Shown one piece after another: positions 13,068 through 21,974 of a DNA stretch of 64,000 nt. The DNA is from Methylocaldum marinum (GTDB taxonomy: Bacteria; Pseudomonadota; Gammaproteobacteria; Methylococcales; Methylococcaceae): the NCBI RefSeq assembly GCF_003584645.1, contig NZ_AP017928.1:3076395-3140394 (forward strand), written 5' to 3'. The stretch's first letter is position 1; every line of letters starts with the position of its first letter. The translations under genes and the position numbers were made by a program. The notes beneath the pieces were generated by a model that was not told where the DNA came from, made no database searches, and worked only from the letters and a program-made list of their open reading frames with translations.

Positions 13068-13113
13068 AGGCCGTTCGCCCTGAGCGTAGCGATAGCGAAG
13101 TCGAAGGGCCTCC
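13068..13113. repeat. CCCTTCGACTCCGCTA-type repeat, right inverted copy
   Basis: It reads GGCCGTTCGCCCTGAGCGTA onward and is the reverse complement of 12526-12569 with about one mismatch. The two copies bracket the GIY-YIG gene. Confidence 0.8.
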
Positions 13114-13172
13114 AAAAACAATCAGCGGCATAAGATCATCACCAACGAAATCATGGCCGCTCGATTTAATCT

Positions 13173-13997
13173 TCAAGTCGCCCAAATCCTCGGCAAACAC
13201 GCCTCCCGGCCAACGACATCCGGACGCACGGCCCGCCACAACTCGACCAACAGCCGGCGCAGCGGTTCGATCTGATTGTCAAGCGCTCGGCACACCAGCA
13301 AACCGTCGACCAGCGTGGCTCCGAAGCCGGCTCGATCGCCCGCGATGGTCCGCATCGACGCCAGCTCTTTCGGAAGCGCGGGATAGGCGAACAAGCTGGC
13401 GCCGATAGGCTGCCCTTGCAAGCCCCAGTTCGCGTTCAAAACCTCCTCATCCACCTCGAATCGTTCGATCAGCAGCGGCCGTCCGCTCACCCGAATCGAC
13501 CAGCGGAAAGCCGCCCTTCCCCGGTCGAACGCTTCGCCGCTGGCCGGCCTACCGAGGCAAAAGCTTTCCCAGCCGATGAACCGCGCCGTTTCCGCCAGTT
13601 CCACGTCCACCTCCGAAATGACGCTCGCCCCGCGATAGAAAATCGACTCCTGCGGAAGCCATTCGAGCGCAGCGACGTCGTTCACCGCCAAACGCACCGT
13701 CTGCCTTGCCGGCAGATCCTCGCTCCGATAGAACTTTCCCGCGGCGGGCGTGGTGATCAGAGCCCTGCTCTCCTTTCCGGCGGTAGCCCGAATGTCCAGA
13801 CGATCGCCCCCGACGACGCCGCCCGGCGGATGCAGAAGATACACGTGGCAAACCTCGCCTTCCGGATAGAACGGCCTTTGCACCGCAAGCGGACCGCGGT
13901 GCCGCCGCTCGGCCAGGACGGTCCTGCCGCCTCGGGATTCGAAGCCGAGCTTGAGTTCGGCCTCCCAGCCGGAGCCGGCCGCATCTTGTACCGACAA
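13173..13997 (-). CDS. ureD: Urease accessory protein UreD (UreH)
   Basis: 274 residues. Conserved blocks are HPPGGVVGGDRLDI, TTPAAGKFYRS, EWLPQESIFYRGA, ESFCLGRPASGE and the C-terminal VELWRAVRPDVVGREACLPRIW. UreD binds the urease apoprotein and carries the nickel path from UreF/UreG to the active site. It is placed 9 bp after hupE/ureJ and is separated from ureA by the GIY-YIG cassette. Confidence 0.95.
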   Translation of the reverse strand: MSVQDAAGSGWEAELKLGFESRGGRTVLAERRHRGPLAVQRPFYPEGEVCHVYLLHPPGGVVGGDRLDIRATAGKESRALITTPAAGKFYRSEDLPARQTVRLAVNDVAALEWLPQESIFYRGASVISEVDVELAETARFIGWESFCLGRPASGEAFDRGRAAFRWSIRVSGRPLLIERFEVDEEVLNANWGLQGQPIGASLFAYPALPKELASMRTIAGDRAGFGATLVDGLLVCRALDNQIEPLRRLLVELWRAVRPDVVGREACLPRIWAT

Positions 13998-14006
13998 GCG
14001 AACCGC

Positions 14007-14591
14007 CTAGCTTCCCGCCAGAAGGTAGATCCCCACCCCCGCGCAAAACGCTCCGAGCGCCTTACGCAGCAAATCCAGATTGCCGACGGCCGCACCGAGC
14101 AGCATACCCAATCCGTGCAAGACCGCGGTCGCGATCAAAAATCCCCCGGCGTAGTGAAACGCTCCCATGTCCCGCCCGATCTCCTCGGCATGCACATAGC
14201 CGTGGAAAAGCGCGAATCCCGCTGCCAAAGCGCCCGCGAGACCGTAGCCTGCGCGCCGGTTGACGACGAGAACCAGCCCCATCACGGCGACCGAAAGCGC
14301 CACCGCCATCTCGGCGGACGGCAAGACCAAACCGAAATGCTGAACGCCCGCCCCGACCGCCATCACGGTCACGAAGGATAGCGGTACGAACCATAAGGCG
14401 CGACCGCCCAACGCGGCAGCCCAAACACCGACTGCGAGCATGGTCAGCAGATGGTCCGGTCCCATGAAGGGATGCGCGAATCCGGCAGTAAACCCGTGTA
14501 TCGAATCCGCGCCGGTGTGGGCGAGCACGGCTTCGGGCAGTGTGCCCAAGCTCACGAGAACCGTCAGGCTGTGGAAAAACCGCTTGCTCAT
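14007..14591 (-). CDS. ureJ: HupE/UreJ family nickel permease-like membrane protein
   Basis: 194 residues from ATG 14591, which has GGGAGAAG upstream. A longer open frame to 14723 reads into a repeat element and is not used. A signal-like first helix is followed by HTGADSIHGFTAGFAHPFMGPDHLLTM, the HupE/UreJ histidine motif, and about six more hydrophobic helices. HupE/UreJ proteins move Ni or Co ions, and the position directly before ureD argues for nickel supply to urease. It could equally be named hupE. Confidence 0.9.
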   Translation of the reverse strand: MSKRFFHSLTVLVSLGTLPEAVLAHTGADSIHGFTAGFAHPFMGPDHLLTMLAVGVWAAALGGRALWFVPLSFVTVMAVGAGVQHFGLVLPSAEMAVALSVAVMGLVLVVNRRAGYGLAGALAAGFALFHGYVHAEEIGRDMGAFHYAGGFLIATAVLHGLGMLLGAAVGNLDLLRKALGAFCAGVGIYLLAGS

Positions 14592-14647
14592 AACTTCTCC
14601 CAAAAATCGAAATCGGTAATGGCTCCGGTAAGAGCCTATAACTAAGT

Positions 14648-14784
14648 CAGGACTTACGCATTTCGCCCCTTCTCCCTCTGGGAGAAGGTCGGGATGAGGG
14701 GATCGGAAAGGAAGTTCCTTCATTGCATCCCCTCACCCGCTCCCTGAGGGAGAGGGAACCGAAAGCGCTTCTGCATAAGTCCTG
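14648..14784. mobile_element. MITE-like element with 5-bp target duplication
   Basis: 137 bp bounded by the inverted ends CAGGACTTACGCA and TGCATAAGTCCTG (one mismatch) and flanked on both sides by TAAGT (14643-14647 and 14785-14789). The interior holds CTCCCTCTGGGAG and GCTCCCTGAGGGAG palindromes of the same type as the insert in ureC. No coding capacity. It separates urtE from hupE/ureJ. Confidence 0.75.
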
Positions 14785-14793
14785 TAAGTAAAA

Positions 14794-15576
14794 CTACACG
14801 GTCAAATATCGCCGTACCAAATCCTCCGTCAAGTCCTCCATGGCGCCACCGGCAACGATACGCCCTTTGTCCATGACCAGGAACCGGTCGGCCACGCGCT
14901 TTACGAAATGCTGTTTCTGTTCCACCAAGAGAACCGTTACCCCCATTTCCCGGTTGACCCGAACGATGGCATCGCGGATCTCGTCCCCCACCGAAGGTTC
15001 ACGTTTCTCGAAATGGATTTCCTTGCCGCGGGCCCGGTTCAGGCGGATGATCACGTCGCCGATTTCGCTGACGATGTTGGGCTGTATGCCCTCGGTGGGT
15101 TCGTCGAGGATCAGCAGCTTGGGTCTCAGCACCAGCGCCCGCCCTATGGCGAGTTGCTGCTGCTGGCCGCCGGAAAGATCGCCGCCCCGGCGACGCAGCA
15201 TGGTCTTGAGCACCGGGAAGATCTCGAAGATTTCCTCAGGGATGCGTTTGGACTTGTCGCCGCGCGCCCTAAGTCCGGTCCTGAGATTTTCCTCCACCGT
15301 CAGCATGGGAAAGATTTCCCGACCCTGCGGGACATAGCCGATTCCGAGTTCCGCGCGGCGTTCCGCTCGGAGCGCGGTCAACGAACGATCCTCATAGCGA
15401 ATCTCGCCCGAGCGCGCGGGCAAAAGCCCCATGATGCATTTCAACAGCGTGGTCTTGCCGACGCCGTTCCGCCCCATCAGGGCCACGCTGGCCCCGGCCG
15501 GAATATCGAGGCACAGGTCCCAGAGGGTGTGGCTTTCGCCGTAGTATTGATTCAGTGCCGCTACGCTCAGCATCAA
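14794..15576 (-). CDS. urtE: Urea ABC transporter ATP-binding protein UrtE, with internal insertion
   Basis: 260 residues; the family is usually about 230. Walker A GRNGVGKTT is at 35-43, signature LSGGQQQQLAIGRAL at 134-148, and Walker B LLILDEPTEGIQP at 155-166. Just after Walker B, residues about 181-209 form an extra segment whose end (DEIRDAIVRVNREMG) resembles the preceding SEIGDVIIRLNRARG, as if the helix had been duplicated; then the normal VTVLLVEQ switch strand resumes. With UrtD it powers high-affinity urea import at the inner membrane. The ATG overlaps urtD's stop (ATGA). Confidence 0.93.
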   Translation of the reverse strand: MMLSVAALNQYYGESHTLWDLCLDIPAGASVALMGRNGVGKTTLLKCIMGLLPARSGEIRYEDRSLTALRAERRAELGIGYVPQGREIFPMLTVEENLRTGLRARGDKSKRIPEEIFEIFPVLKTMLRRRGGDLSGGQQQQLAIGRALVLRPKLLILDEPTEGIQPNIVSEIGDVIIRLNRARGKEIHFEKREPSVGDEIRDAIVRVNREMGVTVLLVEQKQHFVKRVADRFLVMDKGRIVAGGAMEDLTEDLVRRYLTV

Positions 15577-16388
15577 GCCCCCAAATACACTTCGATGACG
15601 CGCGGATCGTTCTGCACCTCGTCCATGCGGCCCTCGGTCAGTACCGAGCCTTCGTGCAGCACGGTGACCTTACGGGCAATCGAACGCACGAACTCCATGT
15701 CGTGTTCCACCACGACGACCGAGTGCTTGCCTTCCAGAGACAGCAACAACTCGGCGGTCCGTTCGGTCTCCTGGTGAGTCATGCCCGCCACCGGTTCGTC
15801 GACCAACAGCACCTTGGGCTCCTGCATCAGCAACATGCCGATTTCCAGCCATTGCTTCTGGCCGTGGGACAACTCGCCGGCCCGCCGGTCGCGGTGGGCA
15901 GTCAAGCCGACGGTCTCCAGCACTTCGTGGATCGCATCCCGCTGCTCCCCGGTCAATCGCGCGAACAGGGTCGTCCACACCCGCTTGTCGGTGCGCATGG
16001 CCAGTTCCAGGTTTTCGAACACGGTTTGCTTCTCGAACACGCTGGGTTTCTGGAATTTCCGGCAGATGCCGGCCTCGGCGATGGCCGGCTCATCCAGCGT
16101 CAAAAGATCCAGGGTTTGGCCAAAGAAGGCCGTACCCTTGTCCGGCCGGGTCTTTCCGGTGACGACGTCCATCATCGTGGTCTTGCCGGCGCCGTTCGGC
16201 CCGATGATGCAGCGCAGCTCGCCCTCGTCGATGTACAGGGTCAGCGCGTTTAGCGCCCGGAAGCCGTCGAAGCTGACCGTGACTTCTTCCAGATAAAGGA
16301 TCGGCTTGTGCGCCGGCTCGATACGGCGATCGGCGACGGGTCCGTCATGTACCGGAGCGCCCGGAATTTCAGCCTTCGCGGCGATCAT
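15573..16388 (-). CDS. urtD: Urea ABC transporter ATP-binding protein UrtD
   Basis: 271 residues from ATG 16388, which overlaps the urtC stop (ATGA); the longer frame upstream lies inside urtC. Walker A GPNGAGKTT is at 63-71, signature ELSHGQKQWLEIGMLL, and Walker B VLLVDEPVAGMT, all in the LivG-like form typical of UrtD. The N-terminal 28 residues are a variable extension. It is one of the two ATPase subunits of the urea importer. Confidence 0.95.
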   Translation of the reverse strand: MIAAKAEIPGAPVHDGPVADRRIEPAHKPILYLEEVTVSFDGFRALNALTLYIDEGELRCIIGPNGAGKTTMMDVVTGKTRPDKGTAFFGQTLDLLTLDEPAIAEAGICRKFQKPSVFEKQTVFENLELAMRTDKRVWTTLFARLTGEQRDAIHEVLETVGLTAHRDRRAGELSHGQKQWLEIGMLLMQEPKVLLVDEPVAGMTHQETERTAELLLSLEGKHSVVVVEHDMEFVRSIARKVTVLHEGSVLTEGRMDEVQNDPRVIEVYLGA

Positions 16389-17470
16389 GCGGCTTGCTCC
16401 TTGCGGCGCCAAAGGCCGGTCAAGCCTTCGGGCAACAACAAGGTGACCAGTATGAAGATCGCCCCCAGGGCGAACAGCCACATTTCCGGCAGCACGCCGG
16501 TGAACACGGTCTTGGCGTAATTCACCAGAATCGCGCCGACCACCGCGCCGTAAAGCGTTCCGCGACCGCCGACCGCGACCCAGACGACGATCTCGAGCGA
16601 GTTCAGCGGCGAGAATTCGCTGGGATTGATGATGCCGACCTGGGGCACGTACAAGGCGCCGGCGATGCCTGCCAGAACCGCGGAAAAGACGAAGACCCAG
16701 AGCTTGAACTGTTCGACCCGATAGCCCAGGAAGCGCACCCGGTTCTCGGCGTCGCGGATCGCCGCGACCACGCGGCCGAGCTTGGATTCGACTACCAGGC
16801 GGCTGGCCGCGTACGCCCCCATCAACGCGATCGCCGAAGCCGCGAACAGCGTCGCGCGCGTGCCGTCGGACTGGAGATTGAAACCCAGAATGTCCTTGAA
16901 ATCGGTCAGGCCGTTATTGCCGCCGAAGCCCATCTCGTTGCGGAAGAATGCCAGCATCAGGGCGTAGGTCAACGCTTGAGTGATGATGGAAAGATAGACG
17001 CCGGTCACCCGCGAGCGAAACGCGAGCCATCCGAACGCATAGGCCAGCAGGCCCGGCGCCAAGGCTACCACGAGGAGAGAGAACCAGAAATGATCGAAGC
17101 CGTACCAATACCAGGGCAATTCCTGCCAATTGAGAAAGACCATGAAATCCGGCAGTACCGGATTGCCGTACACGCCGCGTTCGCCGATCTGCCGCATCAG
17201 ATACATGCCCATGGCATAGCCACCCAAGGCAAAAAAAGCGCCGTGGCCCAGGCTCAGGATGCCGCAATAGCCCCAAACCAGGTCCACGGCGAGCGCCAGC
17301 AGTGCGTAGGTTAAGTATTTGCCCACCAAGGTCACGGTGTAAGTCGAAAGGTGCAAGGGCGAGGATTCCGGCAAGGCCAGGTTGGCCAGCGGAACGAGCA
17401 CGGTTATGGCCGCCAGCACCGCCAGAAACGGAACGTCGACCGCCGATTTCCGCAATAAACGGAACGCCAT
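16385..17470 (-). CDS. urtC: Urea ABC transporter permease UrtC
   Basis: 361 residues, LivM-like, with about ten hydrophobic helices. Typical blocks are DLVWGYCGILSLGHGAFFALGGYAMGMYLM, given here in part as GILSLGHGAFFALGGYAMG, then AIRDAENRVRFLGYRVEQFK and VWVAVGGRGTLYGAVVGA. It forms the inner-membrane channel with UrtB. It starts 3 bp after urtB and overlaps urtD by 4 bp, so the cistrons are tightly coupled. Confidence 0.95.
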   Translation of the reverse strand: MAFRLLRKSAVDVPFLAVLAAITVLVPLANLALPESSPLHLSTYTVTLVGKYLTYALLALAVDLVWGYCGILSLGHGAFFALGGYAMGMYLMRQIGERGVYGNPVLPDFMVFLNWQELPWYWYGFDHFWFSLLVVALAPGLLAYAFGWLAFRSRVTGVYLSIITQALTYALMLAFFRNEMGFGGNNGLTDFKDILGFNLQSDGTRATLFAASAIALMGAYAASRLVVESKLGRVVAAIRDAENRVRFLGYRVEQFKLWVFVFSAVLAGIAGALYVPQVGIINPSEFSPLNSLEIVVWVAVGGRGTLYGAVVGAILVNYAKTVFTGVLPEMWLFALGAIFILVTLLLPEGLTGLWRRKEQAA

Positions 17471-17473
17471 GGA

Positions 17474-19117
17474 TCAAGCCTCCGCTGCCCGGCCCTTCTG
17501 CGGGAACAATCCGCGCGGGCGTTTCTGGATGAATAGAATGATGAACACGAGCATCAGGATTTTCGCCAGCACCGCGCCAGCGTACGGTTCCAGCAGCTTG
17601 TTGGCGATCCCCAGCGAAAATCCGCCGATCAGGGTACCCCACAAATTGCCCACGCCGCCGAACACCACCACCATGAACGAATCCACGATGTACGATTGCC
17701 CCAGATTCGGCCCAACATTGGTGAGCTGGCTGAGCGCCACGCCGGCGACGCCGGCGATGCCCGAGCCGAGGCCGAAGGTCAGCGCGTCGACCCGCTCGGT
17801 CGGAATGCCCATGGCTTTGGCCATGGCACGGTTTTGCGCGACCGCCCGCACTTCGAGCCCGATGCGGCTGCGCTTCAAAACCTGAAGCAAGGCAGCGAAG
17901 ACCATTAGGCAGAACACCAGGATGTAAAACCGGTTCAAGGTCAGGGACAGCGCGCCGTTGATCTCCAGCGAACCGCTCATCCAGACCGGCGTCGCGACAC
18001 TGCGATTCAGGGGCGAAAAAATCGTGCGGACCAGCTGCTGAAGAAACAGGCTCACCCCGAACGTCGCCAGCAGGGTTTCGAGCGGCCGCCCGTACAGAAA
18101 CCGAATGATGCCGCGCTCGATGGCGATGCCGACCAGCGCGGACAGCAGAAACGCCGCCGGAATAGCGACGAACAGGGAAATATCCAGATGTCCGGGCATC
18201 AGCTGCTGTACCACGTAGGTGGTGTAGGCACCCAGCATCATCAATTCGCCGTGGGCCATGTTGATGACGCCCATGACACCGAAGGTGATCGCGAGACCGA
18301 TAGACGCGAGCACCAGCACCGCGCCCAGGCTCAGGCCGAAGAACACCGTCTCCGCCGCGCGATACACGGTCAACTTGGATTCGATGGATTTGACGGCGAC
18401 CTGAGCCGAATTCCGAACGTCCGAGTCGGGCTCCAGGAATCGGCCCGCGTCATCCTTTTCCAGTAATTGATGCAGACGGTTGAGCGCCTGCGGATTGAGG
18501 CTGCCGTGCAAGGCATTGATGGCGGCGATGCGCACGGCCTTGTCGTCGCTGGCGAGATCCGCCAGAGCCAGGGCCGTTTCGATCGCTTCCGACACCTTGG
18601 CATCGGTTTCCGTGTCCCGACGGGCCCGCAGCAGTTCGAGGTTTTCCTCGTCCAGCGATTTGCTCATGGCCTCGACCGCCTTGAGCCGCTGCGCCGGGCC
18701 GTCCGCCGCCAGTTCGAGCCGCCCGAGGGTTTCGCGCAGACGCGTGCGCAGCGCATTGTTGATGCCGATCTTCTTGAGATCGAACTTGCCGACGATGCCC
18801 AAAGCTTCTCCATCAAGGACGTCCACGATGGCCAGGCCATCCTCGGCCGGGTCGCCGAAAACGACGCGACCGTCGTCCTTGCGGTAATAGAGACGACCGT
18901 CGAGCAGCGCCCGCAACACGGGAACCACTGCCGGGTCATTGGTTTCGGCGAGCCGATCGACGGCTTCGCCCAATTCAGTCAGAGGAGCCTCCTTGAGCCG
19001 GGCCAATGCGTCGGCGAACGGTCCCCCCGGATCCGCCGCCGCATTGCAAAGGCCCGGCATCATCATGATCAGCATGGCGATACACCATCTGCGCATGCCG
19101 AAAATCAAAGGTCTCAT
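17474..19117 (-). CDS. urtB: Urea ABC transporter permease UrtB
   Basis: 547 residues. A signal peptide and a helical, repeat-like periplasmic region of about 230 residues precede the LivH-like permease domain (about 260-547: GLAITFGVMGVINMAHGELM, ATFGVSLFLQQLVRTIF, VVVFGGVGNLWGTLIGG). This long N-terminal extension is known for many UrtB proteins. It pairs with UrtC. The gap to urtA is 287 bp and holds a dispersed palindrome. Confidence 0.94.
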   Translation of the reverse strand: MRPLIFGMRRWCIAMLIMMMPGLCNAAADPGGPFADALARLKEAPLTELGEAVDRLAETNDPAVVPVLRALLDGRLYYRKDDGRVVFGDPAEDGLAIVDVLDGEALGIVGKFDLKKIGINNALRTRLRETLGRLELAADGPAQRLKAVEAMSKSLDEENLELLRARRDTETDAKVSEAIETALALADLASDDKAVRIAAINALHGSLNPQALNRLHQLLEKDDAGRFLEPDSDVRNSAQVAVKSIESKLTVYRAAETVFFGLSLGAVLVLASIGLAITFGVMGVINMAHGELMMLGAYTTYVVQQLMPGHLDISLFVAIPAAFLLSALVGIAIERGIIRFLYGRPLETLLATFGVSLFLQQLVRTIFSPLNRSVATPVWMSGSLEINGALSLTLNRFYILVFCLMVFAALLQVLKRSRIGLEVRAVAQNRAMAKAMGIPTERVDALTFGLGSGIAGVAGVALSQLTNVGPNLGQSYIVDSFMVVVFGGVGNLWGTLIGGFSLGIANKLLEPYAGAVLAKILMLVFIILFIQKRPRGLFPQKGRAAEA

Positions 19118-19163
19118 CTCGTCTCCCTAATTCTTTACACAATCTGATAGCCAATAGGTCCGC

Positions 19164-19287
19164 CGTAGGGTGGGTAGAGCGAAGCGAAACCCACCGGGCA
19201 ACACCGCGGGATCGGTGGGTTACGGCGCGCCGCACGACCAGCGAACATTGCGGACTCAGTGCACGGCGCGCCTAACCCACCCTACAG
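19164..19287. repeat. Large imperfect palindrome, GTAGGGTGGGT family
   Basis: The outer arms are GTAGGGTGGGTAGAGCGAAG and CCTAACCCACCCTAC; the inner arms are GGTGGGTTACGGCGCGCC and GGCGCGCCTAACCCACC. It fills most of the urtA-urtB gap, where it could act as a processing or attenuating hairpin. A related copy is at 53645-53760. Confidence 0.75.
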
Positions 19288-19404
19288 CGGAAACCCGAGC
19301 CAAAACCTCGTCCCACGCTCATCCCGCATTCCTTTGCCCGTTGTCGAAGCCTGCGCGAGCGGAAGAGGTCTTGCATCGGTCTTACCCAGAAGCAACCCCA
19401 TCGA

Positions 19405-20700
19405 TCAATACTTCTGCCCCGAGCACTTCTTGGTCTTGGTGTTGTAGTTGCCGCAGTTGATCGGCGGCGTCCACTGGGCGATGATCGGCTTGCTTTCCGG
19501 CAGGTAATCCGACCAGGCATCGCCCTCGACCAGCGTTTTGGTCTGCCAGACCGTCTGGAACTGCCCGTCATCCTGAATCTCGCCGATCAGCACCGGCTTG
19601 GTGATGTGGTGGTTCGGAAGCATCTTCGACGTCCCGCCGGTCAGGTTCGGTACCTCGACCCCGATGATCGCCTTGCCCACCGCGTCGGTATCCGTCGTGC
19701 CCGCCTTTTCCACCGCCTTGACCCACATGTTGAAGCCGATGTAATGCGCTTCCATCGGGTCGTTGGTTACCCTGCTCCGGTTCTTGATGAACTGGTGCCA
19801 CTTGGTGATGAACACGGCATTCTCGGGCGTGTCGACGCTCATGAAATAATTCCAGGCCGCAAGATGGCCGACCAGCGGCTTGGTGTCGATGCCGGACAGC
19901 TCCTCTTCGCCGACCGAGAATGCGACGACCGGGATAGCCTCGGAAGAAATACCCTGGTTGCCCAACTCCTTATAGAAAGGCACGTTGGCGTCGCCGTTGA
20001 TGGTGGACACCACCGCCGTCTTCTTGCCCGCCGAACCGAACTTCTTGATCTCCGCGACGATGCTCTGCCAATCCGAATGGCCGAACGGCGTGTAATTGAT
20101 CATGATGTCCTTGTCCTTCACGCCTTTCGATTTCAGATACGCCTCCAGAATCTTGTTGGTCGTTCTGGGATATACATAATCCGTGCCGGCCAGCACCCAA
20201 CGCTTGACCTTCAACTCCTTCATCAGGTAATCGACGGCCGGAATCGCCTGTTGATTAGGCGCGGCGCCGGTATAGAACACGTTCTTCGACGATTCCTCGC
20301 CCTCGTACTGCACCGGATAGAAAAGGAGGCCGTTCAACTCCTCCACCACCGGCAACACCGATTTGCGGGACACCGAGGTCCAGCAGCCGAAGATGGCGGC
20401 GACCTTGTCCTTGGTCAAAAGCTCGCGGGTTTTTTCGGCGAACAGAGGCCAGTTCGAGGCGGGATCGACGACCACCGGCTCAAGTTTCTTGCCCAGTAGG
20501 CCGCCTTTCTTGTTCTGCTCGTTGATCAGCATCAGCATGGTGTCCTTCAGCGTGGTTTCGCTGATCGCCATGGTGCCGGAGAGCGAATGCAGGATGCCCA
20601 CCTTGATGGTGTCTTCCGCGCGCGCCTCTGCACCAAAAAGGAGCGCGACCGCCGACAGCGCCAAACAGAGTCGCCGATAGGATTTTGCGTAATCAGGCAT
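19405..20700 (-). CDS. urtA: Urea-binding periplasmic protein UrtA
   Basis: 431 residues with a signal peptide cut after about residue 28 (GAEARA). The mature start DTIKVGILHSLSGTMAISE is diagnostic for UrtA-type type-I periplasmic binding proteins, as are ELNGLLFYPVQYEGEESSKN and YFMSVDTPENAVF. The tail CGNYNTKTKKCSGQKY has two cysteines. It captures urea or short amides for UrtBC. A 41-bp gap separates it from the porin gene upstream, so both are probably co-transcribed. Confidence 0.95.
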   Translation of the reverse strand: MPDYAKSYRRLCLALSAVALLFGAEARAEDTIKVGILHSLSGTMAISETTLKDTMLMLINEQNKKGGLLGKKLEPVVVDPASNWPLFAEKTRELLTKDKVAAIFGCWTSVSRKSVLPVVEELNGLLFYPVQYEGEESSKNVFYTGAAPNQQAIPAVDYLMKELKVKRWVLAGTDYVYPRTTNKILEAYLKSKGVKDKDIMINYTPFGHSDWQSIVAEIKKFGSAGKKTAVVSTINGDANVPFYKELGNQGISSEAIPVVAFSVGEEELSGIDTKPLVGHLAAWNYFMSVDTPENAVFITKWHQFIKNRSRVTNDPMEAHYIGFNMWVKAVEKAGTTDTDAVGKAIIGVEVPNLTGGTSKMLPNHHITKPVLIGEIQDDGQFQTVWQTKTLVEGDAWSDYLPESKPIIAQWTPPINCGNYNTKTKKCSGQKY

Positions 20701-20741
20701 GAATACTTACCTCTATTGGTTAATGAAGTGTCAGGAAGTGA

Positions 20742-21974
20742 TCAGATCTGCAACTGGAAGCCCAGCTTGATCGAACTGACGTCGTCGCCCGAAGCCGTGG
20801 AACGGTAATCCAGCCCCTTAGTGAGCAGATCGCCGTACTCGTACATCAGCATGATCTTGGCGTTATGGCCGTCGATGATGTAATTGATGCCGGCTTCGTA
20901 AACATCGCGGCTGGCGCTATTGATCGGATCGACGTTGACGTAGCGGACGTAAGGCTGGAATTGCCCGATCCACACTTTTTGCGGGAGCAGGTACATGGCG
21001 CTCACGTCGTAGGCGTCGCCCTCGAACATGGCGAAACCGCCGCCCGCCAGCCTGGACGCCATGCCGTAGCCCTTGATGCCGTAGTTCTTGTATTCGCCGT
21101 TGACGGTCACGACACCCATGTTGCCCAAAGGCTTTTCGAACAGGACATCGACCGCGGTGCCCCGGAAATTGCCCGGATCGCTCCGGGTCCCGGCGCCGTC
21201 TTCCTGGTACTGGTTGGAAACGCCCACGGTCAGGATGTCGCCGCCCTGGCCGTAGTAGGTTCCGCTGGTGTAGTAACCGGGGTTCTTTTCCACGTCGAGG
21301 AAGTTGTAGGCGAAGCGCTGGGCGTAGAGGATGTTGTCGTCGACGTTGGCACCGTTGCGTAGTCCACGGAAGAAGCCCGCCGCATATTGAAAACGGCCGC
21401 CGAAGAAAGAACCCCAGATCGTGGCGCCGTCGTCGCGGCCGAAGGAGCCGGCGGAGGTGCCGTTGGATCGGATCGTGGTGTTGAAGTCCGCCGGTTCGAA
21501 AGGCGTGCCGGCGCCGAAGATGTTGTACACGGCGCTAAAAAACGGGCCGTTCATCTCGCGGCGCTCGGCCGGGACCAGCATGCGGCCCATCCAGATATTG
21601 AACATGGGATGGAATTCGAATTTGCCGATAGCATCGAGTATGCGCATCTCGCCGCCGTCGCCGCAGGTCTGGCAATCGGTGTTGAACTCGATCTTGAAAT
21701 ACTCGTGGATTTGGCCGTTCAGGTAGAGACGGATATTGTCCAGATTGAAGTCGTTAGACCATTTGCCCGCATTGGCGGCTTCCTCGGTAGCGGTGAAGCT
21801 CGTTCTGAGGCCGGCGCCTATGCTCACCCACTTGGTATCGTCGATCTTGAAGGTCGCCCCCCCAAGCGACACGGGTGCGTACACCGTCGTCAGCGCCGCC
21901 AAGCCGGCGGGCAAAAGCGCGGTCCGCAAGCCGCGGCGGCCCGCTTGCGTCGCGCTAGTCGTTCGATTGTTCAT
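20742..21974 (-). CDS. Outer-membrane porin, phosphate-selective porin O/P-like, in the urea operon
   Basis: 410 residues with a long signal peptide and beta-rich sequence ending in the aromatic-alternating strand SSIKLGFQLQI. It resembles OprO/OprP-type porins with N-terminal strands (WVSIGAGLRTSFTATEE, FNLDNIRLYLNGQIHEYFKIE). It directly precedes urtA on the same strand. By position it probably lets urea or amides across the outer membrane before UrtA, in the same way that FmdC-like porins occur with amide transporters. Substrate is an inference from context. Confidence 0.8.
   Translation of the reverse strand: MNNRTTSATQAGRRGLRTALLPAGLAALTTVYAPVSLGGATFKIDDTKWVSIGAGLRTSFTATEEAANAGKWSNDFNLDNIRLYLNGQIHEYFKIEFNTDCQTCGDGGEMRILDAIGKFEFHPMFNIWMGRMLVPAERREMNGPFFSAVYNIFGAGTPFEPADFNTTIRSNGTSAGSFGRDDGATIWGSFFGGRFQYAAGFFRGLRNGANVDDNILYAQRFAYNFLDVEKNPGYYTSGTYYGQGGDILTVGVSNQYQEDGAGTRSDPGNFRGTAVDVLFEKPLGNMGVVTVNGEYKNYGIKGYGMASRLAGGGFAMFEGDAYDVSAMYLLPQKVWIGQFQPYVRYVNVDPINSASRDVYEAGINYIIDGHNAKIMLMYEYGDLLTKGLDYRSTASGDDVSSIKLGFQLQI

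Noticed and set aside
14592-14723. Longer N-terminus for HupE/UreJ starting at 14723
   Set aside because: The extra residues come from the MITE; ATG 14591 has a good ribosome site and starts a signal-like helix.
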